Positions 13,448 through 21,454 of a stretch of DNA of 29,008 bases are shown one piece after another. How positions within the stretch are numbered: position 1 is the first letter of the stretch; each line of letters opens with the position of its first letter. Origin of the DNA: RGDT01 sp964630925 (lineage in GTDB: Bacteria > Planctomycetota > Planctomycetia > Gemmatales > Gemmataceae); the NCBI GenBank assembly GCA_964630925.1, contig CAZVZK010000130.1:1-29008 (forward strand), read 5' to 3'. Under the pieces are notes generated by a model. That model did no database searches and had not been told where the DNA came from. It was given only the letters and a program-made list of their open reading frames with translations. The position numbers and the translations under genes are program-made.

Positions 13448-15016
13448 ATGCGCTCCACCCTCCTGGCCCTCTCCCTGTGTCTGGCCCTGCCGCACTTCGC
13501 GGGCGCCGCCGCGCCGCCGGTGAAGCCGCGCAAGGTCGTCCTCATCGCCGGGAAGAAGAGCCACGGGCCCGAGGGCAACGGCATCCACGACTACTGCTGG
13601 AGCGTCCGCCTCCTCCACGCCATGCTGCAACGCTCCAACGCCTCCCACCTCGTCCGCGTCGAGCATCACCTCGGCGGCTGGCCGCGCGACCCGCGCACGC
13701 TCAACGACGCCGACTGCATCATGGTCGTCTCCGACGGGCGCGACGGGACGCTGTACGAGGAGGCGCCGCACCTCGCCACCCCGGAGCGCGTGCGCTTCGT
13801 CGATGGGCTGATGAGGCGCGGCTGCGGGCTGGTCACGTTCCACTTCTCCACCTTCGCGCCGGAGAAGCACAGGTCCGAGGTGCTGGCGTGGAACGGCGGG
13901 TACTTCCAGTGGGAGCAGGAGGGCGTCCGCAAGTGGCACTCGGCCATCCGCACCGTCGAGGCCGAGGTCAAACTGCCGTCGCCGAAGCACCCCGTGGCGA
14001 GTGGGGTGAGGCCGTTCAGGATGCGCGAGGAGTTCTACTACAACCTGCGTCTGGCCCCGGGCGCCGTGCCCCTCGGCGAGGTGCCGGACCTGAAGGGCCG
14101 GGCCGGCGACGGCGACGTCGTCGCCTGGGCGGTCCAGCGCGAGAAGGGCAGGGGCTTCGGGACGACGTGCGGGCACTTCTACGACAACTGGCAGAACGCC
14201 GGCTTCCGCAAGATGATGCTCAACGGGATCGTGTGGGCGGCGGGGGCCGAGGTGCCCGCCGGGGGCGTGGAGTCGGCGTATCTGTCGCGCGAGGAGGTGA
14301 CGAAGGCGCTGAGGCCGATGCGTGTGTTGCTGTTCGCCGGCAACGAGGCGCACAGGTGGCACAACTGGGAGAAGACGACCCCGCGTATCCGCGACCTGTT
14401 GGAGAAGGACACGCGGGTGGGCGTGGAGGTGTCGCTGGACATCGAGGACCTGGGCCGGAAGAGGCTGGGTGACTACGCGGCCATCGTCCTCAACTACTGC
14501 AACTGGCACGACGGCCGGCAGTTGAGCGAGGCGAGCAAGCGCTCGCTGGTGGCGTATCTGCAGAACGGCGGGGGGCTGGCGAGCGTGCACTTCGCCAACG
14601 GGGCGTTCCACCCGTCGCTGCCGAAGGCCGGGGCGTCGGACTGGCCGGAGTACCGCCGGATCATCCGCCGGGTGTGGGACCACACGCCCCCGAAAGGGAG
14701 GCCCGCGAGCGGGCACGATGCGTTCGGCAAGTTCGTGGTGAGGCCGACGGCGGCGAGGCACGCGATCACCGCCGGGATCAAGCCGTTCGAGGTGACCGAC
14801 GAGCTGTATTTCAACCAGGCCGGGGATGAGGGGATCGAGCCGCTGATCGCGGCGGAGTCCAAGGTGACGAGGAGGATGGAGCCGCTGGCGTGGGCGTACG
14901 GGAACGGGAGGGGGCGGGTGTTCCAGACGTTGCTGGGGCACAGCGAGAAGACGTACGACAGCGCGGAGGCGTCCGAGATCCTGCGCCGCGGGGTGCTGTG
15001 GGCGGCGGGGAGGTGA
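13448..15016 (+). CDS. Exported protein with two tandem ThuA-like domains
   Basis: This 522-residue protein begins with a signal peptide (MRSTLLALSLCLALPHFAGAA). The first ThuA-type domain runs about residues 28-275, starting KVVLIAGKKSHGPEGNGIHDY and holding VVSDGRDGTLYEE, CGLVTFHFSTFAPEK, FRMREEFYYNLR and GTTCGHFYDNW. The second (about 292-522) restarts with RVLLFAGNEAHRWHNW and holds NYCNWHDGRQL, GGGLASVHFANGAFH, EVTDELYFNQAG and VFQTLLGHSEKTY. Both are class I glutamine-amidotransferase-like folds. Planctomycetes carry many such genes, linked to sugar or polysaccharide use by name (trehalose utilisation) but without firm biochemistry. ATG 13448 gives the signal peptide directly. The gene ends in a strong terminator at 15087-15119. 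Confidence 0.9.
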   Translation: MRSTLLALSLCLALPHFAGAAAPPVKPRKVVLIAGKKSHGPEGNGIHDYCWSVRLLHAMLQRSNASHLVRVEHHLGGWPRDPRTLNDADCIMVVSDGRDGTLYEEAPHLATPERVRFVDGLMRRGCGLVTFHFSTFAPEKHRSEVLAWNGGYFQWEQEGVRKWHSAIRTVEAEVKLPSPKHPVASGVRPFRMREEFYYNLRLAPGAVPLGEVPDLKGRAGDGDVVAWAVQREKGRGFGTTCGHFYDNWQNAGFRKMMLNGIVWAAGAEVPAGGVESAYLSREEVTKALRPMRVLLFAGNEAHRWHNWEKTTPRIRDLLEKDTRVGVEVSLDIEDLGRKRLGDYAAIVLNYCNWHDGRQLSEASKRSLVAYLQNGGGLASVHFANGAFHPSLPKAGASDWPEYRRIIRRVWDHTPPKGRPASGHDAFGKFVVRPTAARHAITAGIKPFEVTDELYFNQAGDEGIEPLIAAESKVTRRMEPLAWAYGNGRGRVFQTLLGHSEKTYDSAEASEILRRGVLWAAGR

Positions 15017-15086
15017 CCGGGCGGGCCGGGGGCGTCAACCGCCGCAGGCGACGCAAGTGAGACCGCGGTATCATCTCGCGGCGGCA

Positions 15087-15119
15087 GGCCCGGACGGCGT
15101 GAGCCGTCCGGGCCATTTT
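15087..15119 (+). terminator. Intrinsic terminator after the ThuA gene
   Basis: A perfect 12-bp stem (GGCCCGGACGGC at 15087-15098, complement at 15103-15114) with GTGA loop is followed directly by ATTTTC. Confidence 0.85.
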
Positions 15120-15131
15120 CCTTCCCCGCTC

Positions 15132-15159
15132 TTGCCGGCGGCCTCCGGGGGTCTATCAT
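15132..15159 (+). promoter_or_regulatory. Candidate promoter of the DUF1559 gene
   Basis: TTGCCG (15132-15137) and TATCAT (15154-15159) are spaced by 16 nt. Transcription would start near 15166, just before the palindrome at 15171-15185. Confidence 0.5.
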
Positions 15160-15170
15160 GAGATCGAGTA

Positions 15171-15185
15171 TGAGACTCAGTCTCA
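15171..15185. promoter_or_regulatory. 7-1-7 operator palindrome upstream of the DUF1559 gene
   Basis: TGAGACT-C-AGTCTCA is a perfect inverted repeat with 7-bp arms and one central base, about 40 nt before ATG 15224 and just after the predicted transcription start. This has the same layout as the Fur 7-1-7 box (TGATAAT-N-ATTATCA) and matches it at 5 of 7 positions per arm. Binding by a Fur-family repressor is plausible, but other dimeric regulators fit too. Confidence 0.55.
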
Positions 15186-15223
15186 CAAGAGCATGCGTCT
15201 TCCCTCCCCCCCCGAGGCCCTCC

Positions 15224-16219
15224 ATGCGGAACCCACGTCCCCGCCCCGCCTTCACGCTGATCGAGCTATTGGTCGTCATCGCCATCATCGCCATCCTGAT
15301 CGGCCTGCTGCTCCCCGCCGTCCAGAAGGTCCGCGACGCCGCCGCACGCCTCCAGTGCGTCAACAACCTCAAGCAGATGGGCCTGGCGCTCCACGCCTAC
15401 CACGACGTGAACGACGGCTTCCCGGCCGGCTTCACGTCGGCCCTGTCGCCGTCCACCTGGACTTACAACTACGGGGCCAGCTCGAACCAGGCGGCCCCCG
15501 ACGCCGGCCCCGGCTGGAGCCTCTTCGCCGCCGTCCTCCCCTTCATGGAGCAGGAGCCCCTGCACCGGGCCATCCGCTTCGACCTGCCGATCACCGACCC
15601 GGTCAACGCGGCCGCGCGGGCCACGGCCGTCAAGGCCTACGTCTGCCCCGCCGACACGACGCCCAAGGCGGTGGCGGCCTACCCCGCCACGCTGGGTGTC
15701 AACGACCTGGCGGTGACCAGCTACGTCGGCTGCCTGGGCGGCGGCGACCCGGCCAGCCACGGCACCGGCGTCTACTCGGCCGCCTACGAGGAGCCCGACT
15801 TCAACGGCATCTTCCACCGCAACGTCCGCGTCCGCATCGCCGACATCACCGACGGCACCTCCAACACCATCGGCCTCGGCGAACGCATGAGCCGCTTCTC
15901 CCCCAACGGCTGGGCCGGCGTGATCCCGGGGGCGCAGACGGTGTACAGCGCCGAGCACGCCGCCCGCCGCGGCCAGGCCGTCGGCGCGACGGCCCGGCCG
16001 GCCATCACGGCCGTGACCGTGCACGTCCGCTCGGGCGGGCCGAACCTGGCGACGGCCAGCCCCGGCGGCTTCTTCGGCCCCCACACCACGGGCTGCAACT
16101 TCCTCAACATGGACGGCTCGGTGAGGGCCATCCCCAACTCGGTGAGCCTGACGACGTTCCGCGCCCTCGCCACACGCAACGGCGGCGAGACCGTCCCGGC
16201 GGAGGGCTTCGGCGGGTGA
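15224..16219 (+). CDS. DUF1559 pseudopilin-like protein
   Basis: This 331-residue protein begins with a type IV prepilin N-terminus: a short basic leader, then FTLIELLVVIAIIAILIGLL with Phe10 as the first mature residue and Glu14 as Glu+5. The residue before the cut is Ala rather than Gly. The post-helix stretch LKQMGLALHAYHDVNDGFP and the C-terminal H-X9-DG signature (His then NMDGSVR) define the DUF1559/SBP_bac_10-type family, which is highly expanded in planctomycetes. The protein would be cleaved by a prepilin peptidase and anchored in the envelope. Its exact role is unknown. ATG 15224 has GAGG about 7 nt upstream. It has its own promoter and operator-like site and stands after a strong terminator. 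Confidence 0.95.
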   Translation: MRNPRPRPAFTLIELLVVIAIIAILIGLLLPAVQKVRDAAARLQCVNNLKQMGLALHAYHDVNDGFPAGFTSALSPSTWTYNYGASSNQAAPDAGPGWSLFAAVLPFMEQEPLHRAIRFDLPITDPVNAAARATAVKAYVCPADTTPKAVAAYPATLGVNDLAVTSYVGCLGGGDPASHGTGVYSAAYEEPDFNGIFHRNVRVRIADITDGTSNTIGLGERMSRFSPNGWAGVIPGAQTVYSAEHAARRGQAVGATARPAITAVTVHVRSGGPNLATASPGGFFGPHTTGCNFLNMDGSVRAIPNSVSLTTFRALATRNGGETVPAEGFGG

Positions 16220-16277
16220 GGCCGCCCCGCGTCGGCGCGATAGGATGGCGGCATCCCCCACCCAGCGAGGCGCCGCC

Positions 16278-17687
16278 ATGATCCTCCCCCTGCTGTTGCT
16301 GGCCCTGCCGCACACCGCCCCCCCGCCGGCCCGCGTCCTGCGCGCCGGCGCCGCCGCCGTGGACGTCTCGCCACGCGACTTCCCGGTGGACATGCCGGGC
16401 GGGTTCAGCGAGAACCTCGCCACGAGGTCGCACGACCCCCTGCACGCCCGCGCCGTCGTCCTCGACGACGGGCGCACCACCATCGCCCTGGTGCTGGCCG
16501 ACAGCCTCGGCGTGGGCCGCGCCGCGGCGGACGAGGCGAAGCTCATCGCGTCGCGCAAGTGCCGCATCCCGGCGGAGAACATCCTCATCTCCTCCACCCA
16601 CACGCACAGCGCGCCGCCGGCCAACGTCACCGACGGCCGGCCCGCCGAGGTCGCCTACCGCGCCCTGCTGATCAAGGGGCTGGCCGAGTCGATCATCAAG
16701 GCGCACGCCGCCCTGCGCCCCGCCGCCGTCGGCGCCGGGGCCCAAGCCCTGCCGGACGAGGTCTTCAACCGCCGCTGGTTCCTCAAGCCCGGGAGGATGG
16801 ACGCCAACCCGTTCGGCGGTTTCGACCTCGTGCGCATGAACCCGCCCAACAACGCCGACACCCTGCTGCACCCGGCCGGCCCCACCGACCCCGACATCAC
16901 CGTCCTGTCGGTGCAGGACCGCGCCGGGCGCCCGCTGGCGCTCTACGCCAACTACTCGCTGCACTACGTCGGCGGCACGCCGCGGGCGATGGTGTCCGCC
17001 GACTACTTCGGCGAGTTCGCCCGCCTCATGCCGACACGCCTGGGGGCCAAGGGCGACTTCGTGGCGATGATGACGAACGGCACGTCGGGCGACATCAACA
17101 ACATCCCGTGGGGCGGAGAGCGTCCGCCGCGCGAGACGTTCGAGCAGATCCGCATCGTGGCCGGCAAGGCCGCCGACGCCGCCTGGCGCGCCCGCAAGAA
17201 GATCGAGGCCCACGACCCCGCGGCCCCGCTGGCCATCCTCCAGCGCGAGATCGTGCTGAAGGTCCGCAGGCCGACGGCGGACCAGGTGGCCAAGGCCAAG
17301 GCCGTCCTGGCCGCCGAGGGCGAGGAGCGGAAGAAGCTGCCGCGCCTGGCCGAGGCCTACGCCCGCCGCGTGCTGCGGCTCGACAAGGCGGGGCCTGACC
17401 TGCGGGTGATCCTCCAGGCGGCGAGGGTGGGCGACCTGGCCATCTGCGCCATCCCCTTCGAGGTGTTCGCGGAGATCGGCCTGGAGATCAAGAAGCGTAG
17501 CCCGTTCGGGCGGACGCTGGTGGTGGGGCTGGCGAACGGCTACGAGGGCTACCTGCCGACGCCGGAGCAGCACAAGCTGGGCGGCTACGAGTCGTGGCTG
17601 GGCACCAACCGCGTGCAGGAGGATGCGTCCGTCATCATGACGAAGGAGCTGCTCGGCCTGCTGGCGAAACTGCACGCCGGGGGGTGA
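16278..17687 (+). CDS. Neutral/alkaline ceramidase-like hydrolase (exported)
   Basis: This ~469-residue protein has an N-terminal signal peptide (MILPLLLLALPHTAP) and the N-terminal domain of neutral/alkaline non-lysosomal ceramidases. Recognised features are RVLRAGAAAVDVSPRDFPVDMPG, then ISSTHTHSAPPANV with His108 and His110 as likely zinc ligands, LYANYSLHYVGG, MMTNGTSGDINN and the C-terminal VVGLANGYEGYLPTPEQH. Proteins of this type in planctomycetes are many and often of unknown substrate, so ceramide is not assured. ATG 16278 was preferred to an upstream in-frame ATG at 16245, because the signal peptide starts there and GAGG lies 8 nt before it. The gene is 58 nt after the DUF1559 gene. 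TAGGAT at 16241-16246 may be its own -10 box. Confidence 0.88.
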   Translation: MILPLLLLALPHTAPPPARVLRAGAAAVDVSPRDFPVDMPGGFSENLATRSHDPLHARAVVLDDGRTTIALVLADSLGVGRAAADEAKLIASRKCRIPAENILISSTHTHSAPPANVTDGRPAEVAYRALLIKGLAESIIKAHAALRPAAVGAGAQALPDEVFNRRWFLKPGRMDANPFGGFDLVRMNPPNNADTLLHPAGPTDPDITVLSVQDRAGRPLALYANYSLHYVGGTPRAMVSADYFGEFARLMPTRLGAKGDFVAMMTNGTSGDINNIPWGGERPPRETFEQIRIVAGKAADAAWRARKKIEAHDPAAPLAILQREIVLKVRRPTADQVAKAKAVLAAEGEERKKLPRLAEAYARRVLRLDKAGPDLRVILQAARVGDLAICAIPFEVFAEIGLEIKKRSPFGRTLVVGLANGYEGYLPTPEQHKLGGYESWLGTNRVQEDASVIMTKELLGLLAKLHAGG

Positions 17688-17937
17688 GCGGTACGCCGAT
17701 GACACTCGAGCCCGTGATGCCGGGGCGTGCGGCCCCCCCTGCGAGCCGGGGGCGAGACGCCCCCAGACCCCCGATGGCGGGCCGTGTCTCCGACCCCAGG
17801 CGGGCGGCCCCATCAGGGGGCCGGGCCGCCCACCCCGAGCGCATCGAGCCGTGGGTGTCCGGACGCCGGCGAGGTGGCCCCGACGCCCGCCGTCGGTTAT
17901 CCTCATCTCTAACCCCCCCTCCCCGGATCCCGACGCC
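17688..17937. other. Gene-free 250-nt GC-rich gap with several hairpins
   Basis: A perfect stem GGGGGCG-AGA-CGCCCCC lies at 17748-17764. A second imperfect GC stem lies at 17802-17831, where GGCGGCCCC pairs with GGGG...CCGCC. Neither is followed by a T-run. No coding sequence was convincing. TATCCT at 17898-17903 is a likely -10 box for the next gene, 35 nt before its ATG. Confidence 0.5.
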
Positions 17938-20040
17938 ATGCCGACACTCCTCCTCCTCCTCGCCCACGCCGCCACCCCTGAGCAGCTCCGCTTCTTCGAG
18001 GCCGAGGTGCGCCCCCTCCTCGTCATGCACTGCCACAAGTGCCACGGCCCGAAGAACCAGTCCGGGGGGCTGCGGCTCGACACCGCCGAGGGGTTCAAGG
18101 CCGGCGGTGACAGCGGCCCCCTCTCCGACGGCAAGCTCTTCCTCAGCGCCGTCCGGCACGAGGGGCCGGAGATGCCGCCGAAGAAGAAGATCCCCGACGC
18201 CGACATCGCCGTCTTCGCCAAGTGGGTGAAGTTGGGCGCGCCCTGGCCCGCCGGCGGGCCGGCCACCCGCATCAGGGGCGTCATCACCGACGCCGACCGC
18301 GCGTTCTGGGCGTTCCAGCCCCTCAAGGCCGCGGCCGCCCCGCCGGTCAAGGACGCCGCGTGGGCGGCCGACGCCATCGACCGGCACATCCTGGCGAAAC
18401 TGGAGGCGAAGGGCCTCACGCCCAACGCCCCCGCCGACAGACGCACCCTCCTCCGACGCCTCGCCTACGGCCTCACAGGCCTGCCGCCGACGCCCGAGGA
18501 GGCCGAGGCGTTCCTCAACGACACGCGGCCCGACGCCTACGCCCGCCTCGTGGACCGGCTGCTCGCCAGCCCGGCCTTCGGCGAGCGCTGGGGCCGCCAC
18601 TGGCTCGACGTGGTCCGCTACGCCGACACCGCCGGCGATAACTCCGACTACCCCGTCCCGCAGGCGTACCGCTACCGCGACTGGGTCATCGCCGCCGCCA
18701 ACGCCGATCAGCCCTACGACGAGTTCGTCCGCGACCAGATCGCCGGCGACCTCCTCCCCGGCAGCACCGACGCCCAGAAGATCGCCACGGGGTACCTCGC
18801 CGGCGCCCGCCGCTTCGGCTCCTACGAGGACAAGCGTTACCAGTGGTGGCTCACCTACGAGGACACCATCGAGAACGCGGGCCGCGCCTTCCTCGGCCTG
18901 GGCCTGTCCTGCTCGCGCTGCCACGACCACAAGTTCGACCCCATCTTCCAGGACGACTATTACGCCCTCTACGGCATCTTCCGCGGCACCCGCTACCCCT
19001 GGCCCGGTATCGAATTGGACAAGAAGCCGCGTGACCTCGTCACCCTCTCCGACGGGTCCCAGGCCTACGCCGTCGTCGAGGGCAAGCGCTGGATCGGCGA
19101 CGTGAAGATCCACCTCGCCGGCGACCCGACCCGCGAGGGCAAGCTCGCCCCGCGCCGCTTCCTCCGCATCCTCGGCGGCCAACCTCTCCCACCCGGCGAG
19201 AAGGGCTCCGGCCGCCTGCAACTGGCATCGTGGCTCACGGCCCACCCGCTGGCCGCGCGGGTCATCGTCAACCGCGTCTGGCAGCACCACTTCGGGCGGG
19301 GCCTGGTGCCGACGCCCAACGACTTCGGACGCCAGGGCCGCCCGCCCAGCCACCCCGAGCTGCTCGACCACCTGGCCTCGCGCCTGATCGAGTCCGGCTG
19401 GTCGCTCAAGGCGCTCCACCGCCGGATCGTGCTGTCGAGCGCCTACCGCCTGTCCAGCGACGACGACGACGCCAAACGCCTGGCCGACCCCGACAACGAG
19501 CTGCTGTGGCGGGCCAACCGCCGCCGCCTCGACGCCGAGCAGACGCGCGACACCCTCCTCGTGCTGTCGGGCCGGCTCGACCGCACGCGCGGCGGCCCGC
19601 ACCCGTTCCCGCCCGTGGCCAGGTACGACTTCACGCAGCACAAGCCGTTCAAGGCCGTCTACGAGACGGACCGCCGGGCCGTCTACCTGATGACGCAGCG
19701 CATCCAGCGTCACCCGTACCTCGCGCTGTTCGACGGCGCCGACACGAACGCCAGCACCGGCAGCCGCCCCACCAGCACGACGCCGCTCCAGGCCCTTTAC
19801 CTGATGAATGACCCGTTCGTGATGCGCGCCGCCAAAGGCTTCGGCGAGCGTTTGATGCGCGACAGGTCGCCTATCGACACTTCTTTCAAGCTGGCCCTGT
19901 GCCGGCCGGCGACGGCCGACGAGCGCGAGGCGGCGGAGGAGGTGCTGGCGAAGCTGCGGGCGAAGGCGGGCGCGCCCGGCGCGTGGGAGGCCTACGCGCG
20001 GGCGCTGTTCCTGACCAACGAATTGGCCCACATCGATTGA
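17938..20040 (+). CDS. Planctomycete cytochrome-C/DUF1549/DUF1553 protein (short form)
   Basis: This 700-residue protein has a short hydrophobic leader (MPTLLLLLAHA). A PSCyt1 haem domain follows, with Cys32-x2-Cys35-His36 (MHCHKCHGPKNQSGG) and EGPEMPPKKK as the distal part. The DUF1549 (PSCyt2) domain runs about residues 135-345, with DRHILAKLEAKGL, RLAYGLTGLPPTPEEAEAF, FGERWGRHWLDVVRYADT, DRPYDEFVRDQIAGDLL-like segments and a second CxxCH (CSRCHDHKFDPI). The C-terminal DUF1553 (PSD1) has ASWLTAHPLAARVIVNRVWQHHFG and PLQALYLMNDPFV. It is shorter than the common ~900-1100 residues because the intervening PSCyt3 or lectin insert is absent. The usual DUF1501 partner does not follow. ATG 17938 is the start. 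Function is unknown but exported and redox-linked. Confidence 0.93.
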   Translation: MPTLLLLLAHAATPEQLRFFEAEVRPLLVMHCHKCHGPKNQSGGLRLDTAEGFKAGGDSGPLSDGKLFLSAVRHEGPEMPPKKKIPDADIAVFAKWVKLGAPWPAGGPATRIRGVITDADRAFWAFQPLKAAAAPPVKDAAWAADAIDRHILAKLEAKGLTPNAPADRRTLLRRLAYGLTGLPPTPEEAEAFLNDTRPDAYARLVDRLLASPAFGERWGRHWLDVVRYADTAGDNSDYPVPQAYRYRDWVIAAANADQPYDEFVRDQIAGDLLPGSTDAQKIATGYLAGARRFGSYEDKRYQWWLTYEDTIENAGRAFLGLGLSCSRCHDHKFDPIFQDDYYALYGIFRGTRYPWPGIELDKKPRDLVTLSDGSQAYAVVEGKRWIGDVKIHLAGDPTREGKLAPRRFLRILGGQPLPPGEKGSGRLQLASWLTAHPLAARVIVNRVWQHHFGRGLVPTPNDFGRQGRPPSHPELLDHLASRLIESGWSLKALHRRIVLSSAYRLSSDDDDAKRLADPDNELLWRANRRRLDAEQTRDTLLVLSGRLDRTRGGPHPFPPVARYDFTQHKPFKAVYETDRRAVYLMTQRIQRHPYLALFDGADTNASTGSRPTSTTPLQALYLMNDPFVMRAAKGFGERLMRDRSPIDTSFKLALCRPATADEREAAEEVLAKLRAKAGAPGAWEAYARALFLTNELAHID

Positions 20041-20195
20041 CGGGGAGAGCCGCCCATCGTGTTATCCCGCCCCGGCCTCCTCGAGAAAGTGGGACGGCAC
20101 TTCGATCATCGAATGCGGAAATCCCACCCCAGGCCGCGTTGTGCGGGCGCGGCCCAACACAGGACGCCCACACCCCCGTCAAGGGCTCACGCCCC
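20041..20195. other. Convergent gap after the cytochrome-type gene
   Basis: No gene was seen in these 155 nt between convergent genes. TTCGAT-C-ATCGAA at 20101-20113 is a small perfect palindrome. No convincing terminator stem with T-run was found. Confidence 0.4.
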
Positions 20196-20690
20196 TCATC
20201 CCTCGTCCTTGGAGGCCTTCTTTACCCTCTCGAGGACGTAGACCGTGCTGACGACGCCCCGCTGTGACGTGAAGTCCTTGGGCCGCGTGCCCCCCGGCAT
20301 GGCGACGTGCAGGTAGAGCTTGCCGCCCTCGATCTTGTAGATGCCGACGCCGCTCAGGCCGGCGGGCGGCTTCTTGCCGACGGGGGCCTTGCCCCCGAAG
20401 TCGATCTGCTTGTGGCCCTTGCCCGCGCCGGCCGCGTAGGTCGATTCCACGGCCTCGCCGCCCTGCTGCTCCCAGCGCACCACCTTGCCCTTGAACGTGA
20501 GCTTGAGGCCGCCCAGGTCGGCGGCGCCGAACCTCGTGCCGCCGGATTCGCCGCCCGTGGCCACCCAGACCCCGTCGAGTTTCTCCCCCCCGTCCGGCCC
20601 CTTGGGTGGGCCCTTGTCCAGGGCGAGGGCGTGGGGCGACACGGCGCACGCGAGCGCCAGGGCGGCTACTCTCAGCAAAGTCGGTTTCAT
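20196..20690 (-). CDS. TIGR03067-domain secreted protein
   Basis: This 164-residue protein starts with a signal peptide (MKPTLLRVAALALACAVSPHALA). It then has a lipocalin-like beta pattern typical of TIGR03067, a domain largely confined to planctomycetes and relatives: a first strand KLDGVWVATGGESGG, then LKLTFKGKVVRW, the middle GHKQIDFGGK, and the end GVGIYKIEGGKLYLHVAMPGGTRPKDFTSQ leading to VYVLERVKK. The function is unknown. ATG 20690 has GGAGGTC 6 nt upstream. It converges with the DUF1553-type gene and is followed on the same strand, going upstream, by the small membrane protein at 20754-21149. Confidence 0.88.
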   Translation of the reverse strand: MKPTLLRVAALALACAVSPHALALDKGPPKGPDGGEKLDGVWVATGGESGGTRFGAADLGGLKLTFKGKVVRWEQQGGEAVESTYAAGAGKGHKQIDFGGKAPVGKKPPAGLSGVGIYKIEGGKLYLHVAMPGGTRPKDFTSQRGVVSTVYVLERVKKASKDEG

Positions 20691-20753
20691 GACCGGACCT
20701 CCCGCATCACGGCCCTTCCCCTGACAGTGTATTCATGTCCTCGGCCACTCGGC

Positions 20754-21149
20754 TCACAAGCCCATGAGGTCACGCAGACGCCGGAGGAGGCCCCGGTCCA
20801 ACGTTTCATAGGACTCCTTCCGGGCCACCCTCCCCTCGTCATCGAACCAGACGGCCACGGCCAGCGCATCGCCGGTCCACACCTCACGCCCGATGAAGAA
20901 CCGGCGGCCGAGGTCGGGACGATCGGGGTCGATGGCCCAGAGGCCGGCCTCCTTGTCGGGGATCCGGCTGTAGTTGCCGGACGGGCCGCCGAGGAGGCCC
21001 TCCACCTGCTGAAGCGTCATCCCCTCCCTAATGCGCTCGTAGTTCGCCCGCGTAATCCCCGGACGGAGCGACAAGGCACGGGCCAGGATCGGCAAGACGG
21101 CCAACCCAACCCCCACTCCCATCAGCACGAGCCAGATCCGACGGTTCAT
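20754..21149 (-). CDS. Small membrane-anchored protein with a BamE/SmpA-like segment
   Basis: This 131-residue protein has one N-terminal membrane segment (IWLVLMGVGVGLAVLPILA), followed by a soluble domain. The segment ITRANYERIREGMTLQQVEGLLGGPSGNY resembles the BamE/SmpA helix-helix motif 'xxIxxGMTxxxVxxLLGxP', which is shared by several envelope proteins. A beta part follows (VWTGDALAVAVWFDDEGRV). The tail RLRDLMGL is helical. The similarity is at the motif level only, so an outer-membrane assembly role is not claimed. The start ATG 21149 has only GAGG immediately before it. The neighbour downstream on the same strand is the TIGR03067 gene, 63 nt away. Confidence 0.72.
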   Translation of the reverse strand: MNRRIWLVLMGVGVGLAVLPILARALSLRPGITRANYERIREGMTLQQVEGLLGGPSGNYSRIPDKEAGLWAIDPDRPDLGRRFFIGREVWTGDALAVAVWFDDEGRVARKESYETLDRGLLRRLRDLMGL

Positions 21150-21454
21150 CCTCGCACCCGTGGCCGAGCCACGCCCCTATCCAGGCCGGGCGCGGGCCAT
21201 CACACGGCATGCAAGCCCCGCGCCGAGAGACACGGCCAACCTTGGTGGCCGGAGACAACGGCCGTCGAGGCCGTCGAGGGGGGTGGGGCCGGCTGAGCTT
21301 CCAGAAGCCCGTGAGCCCCTTGACCCCTCGCTCCGCACGGGCCGACACGTCGGCCTTCCCGGGGGGGATGCCGTTCGGCGCCCTGCGTGTCAGGGTGGCC
21401 GGCCGGCCTCCGTTCTACCATCGGCGGGCGAGGCGGCTCCCGAGGAGGTGCGGC
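21150..21454. other. 305-nt divergent intergenic region, no gene supported
   Basis: The region is GC-rich with an open frame but without a family-like protein. GGCCGACACGTCGGCC at 21340-21355 is a perfect 7-bp palindrome with 2-nt centre, a possible regulator site. GGCCGTCGAGGCCGTCGAGG around 21260-21281 is a direct repeat. TACCAT at 21416-21421 is a candidate -10 box for the gene at 21455. No good -35 was seen. Confidence 0.5.

Noticed and set aside
16104..18446. 780-residue minus-strand open frame across the ceramidase gene
   Set aside because: It is antisense to a gene with known motifs and has no recognisable domain.
17635..20031. 798-residue open frame antisense to the DUF1549/DUF1553 gene
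   Set aside because: Its composition is Val/Gly/Arg-rich without motifs, and it lies exactly opposite a clear gene.
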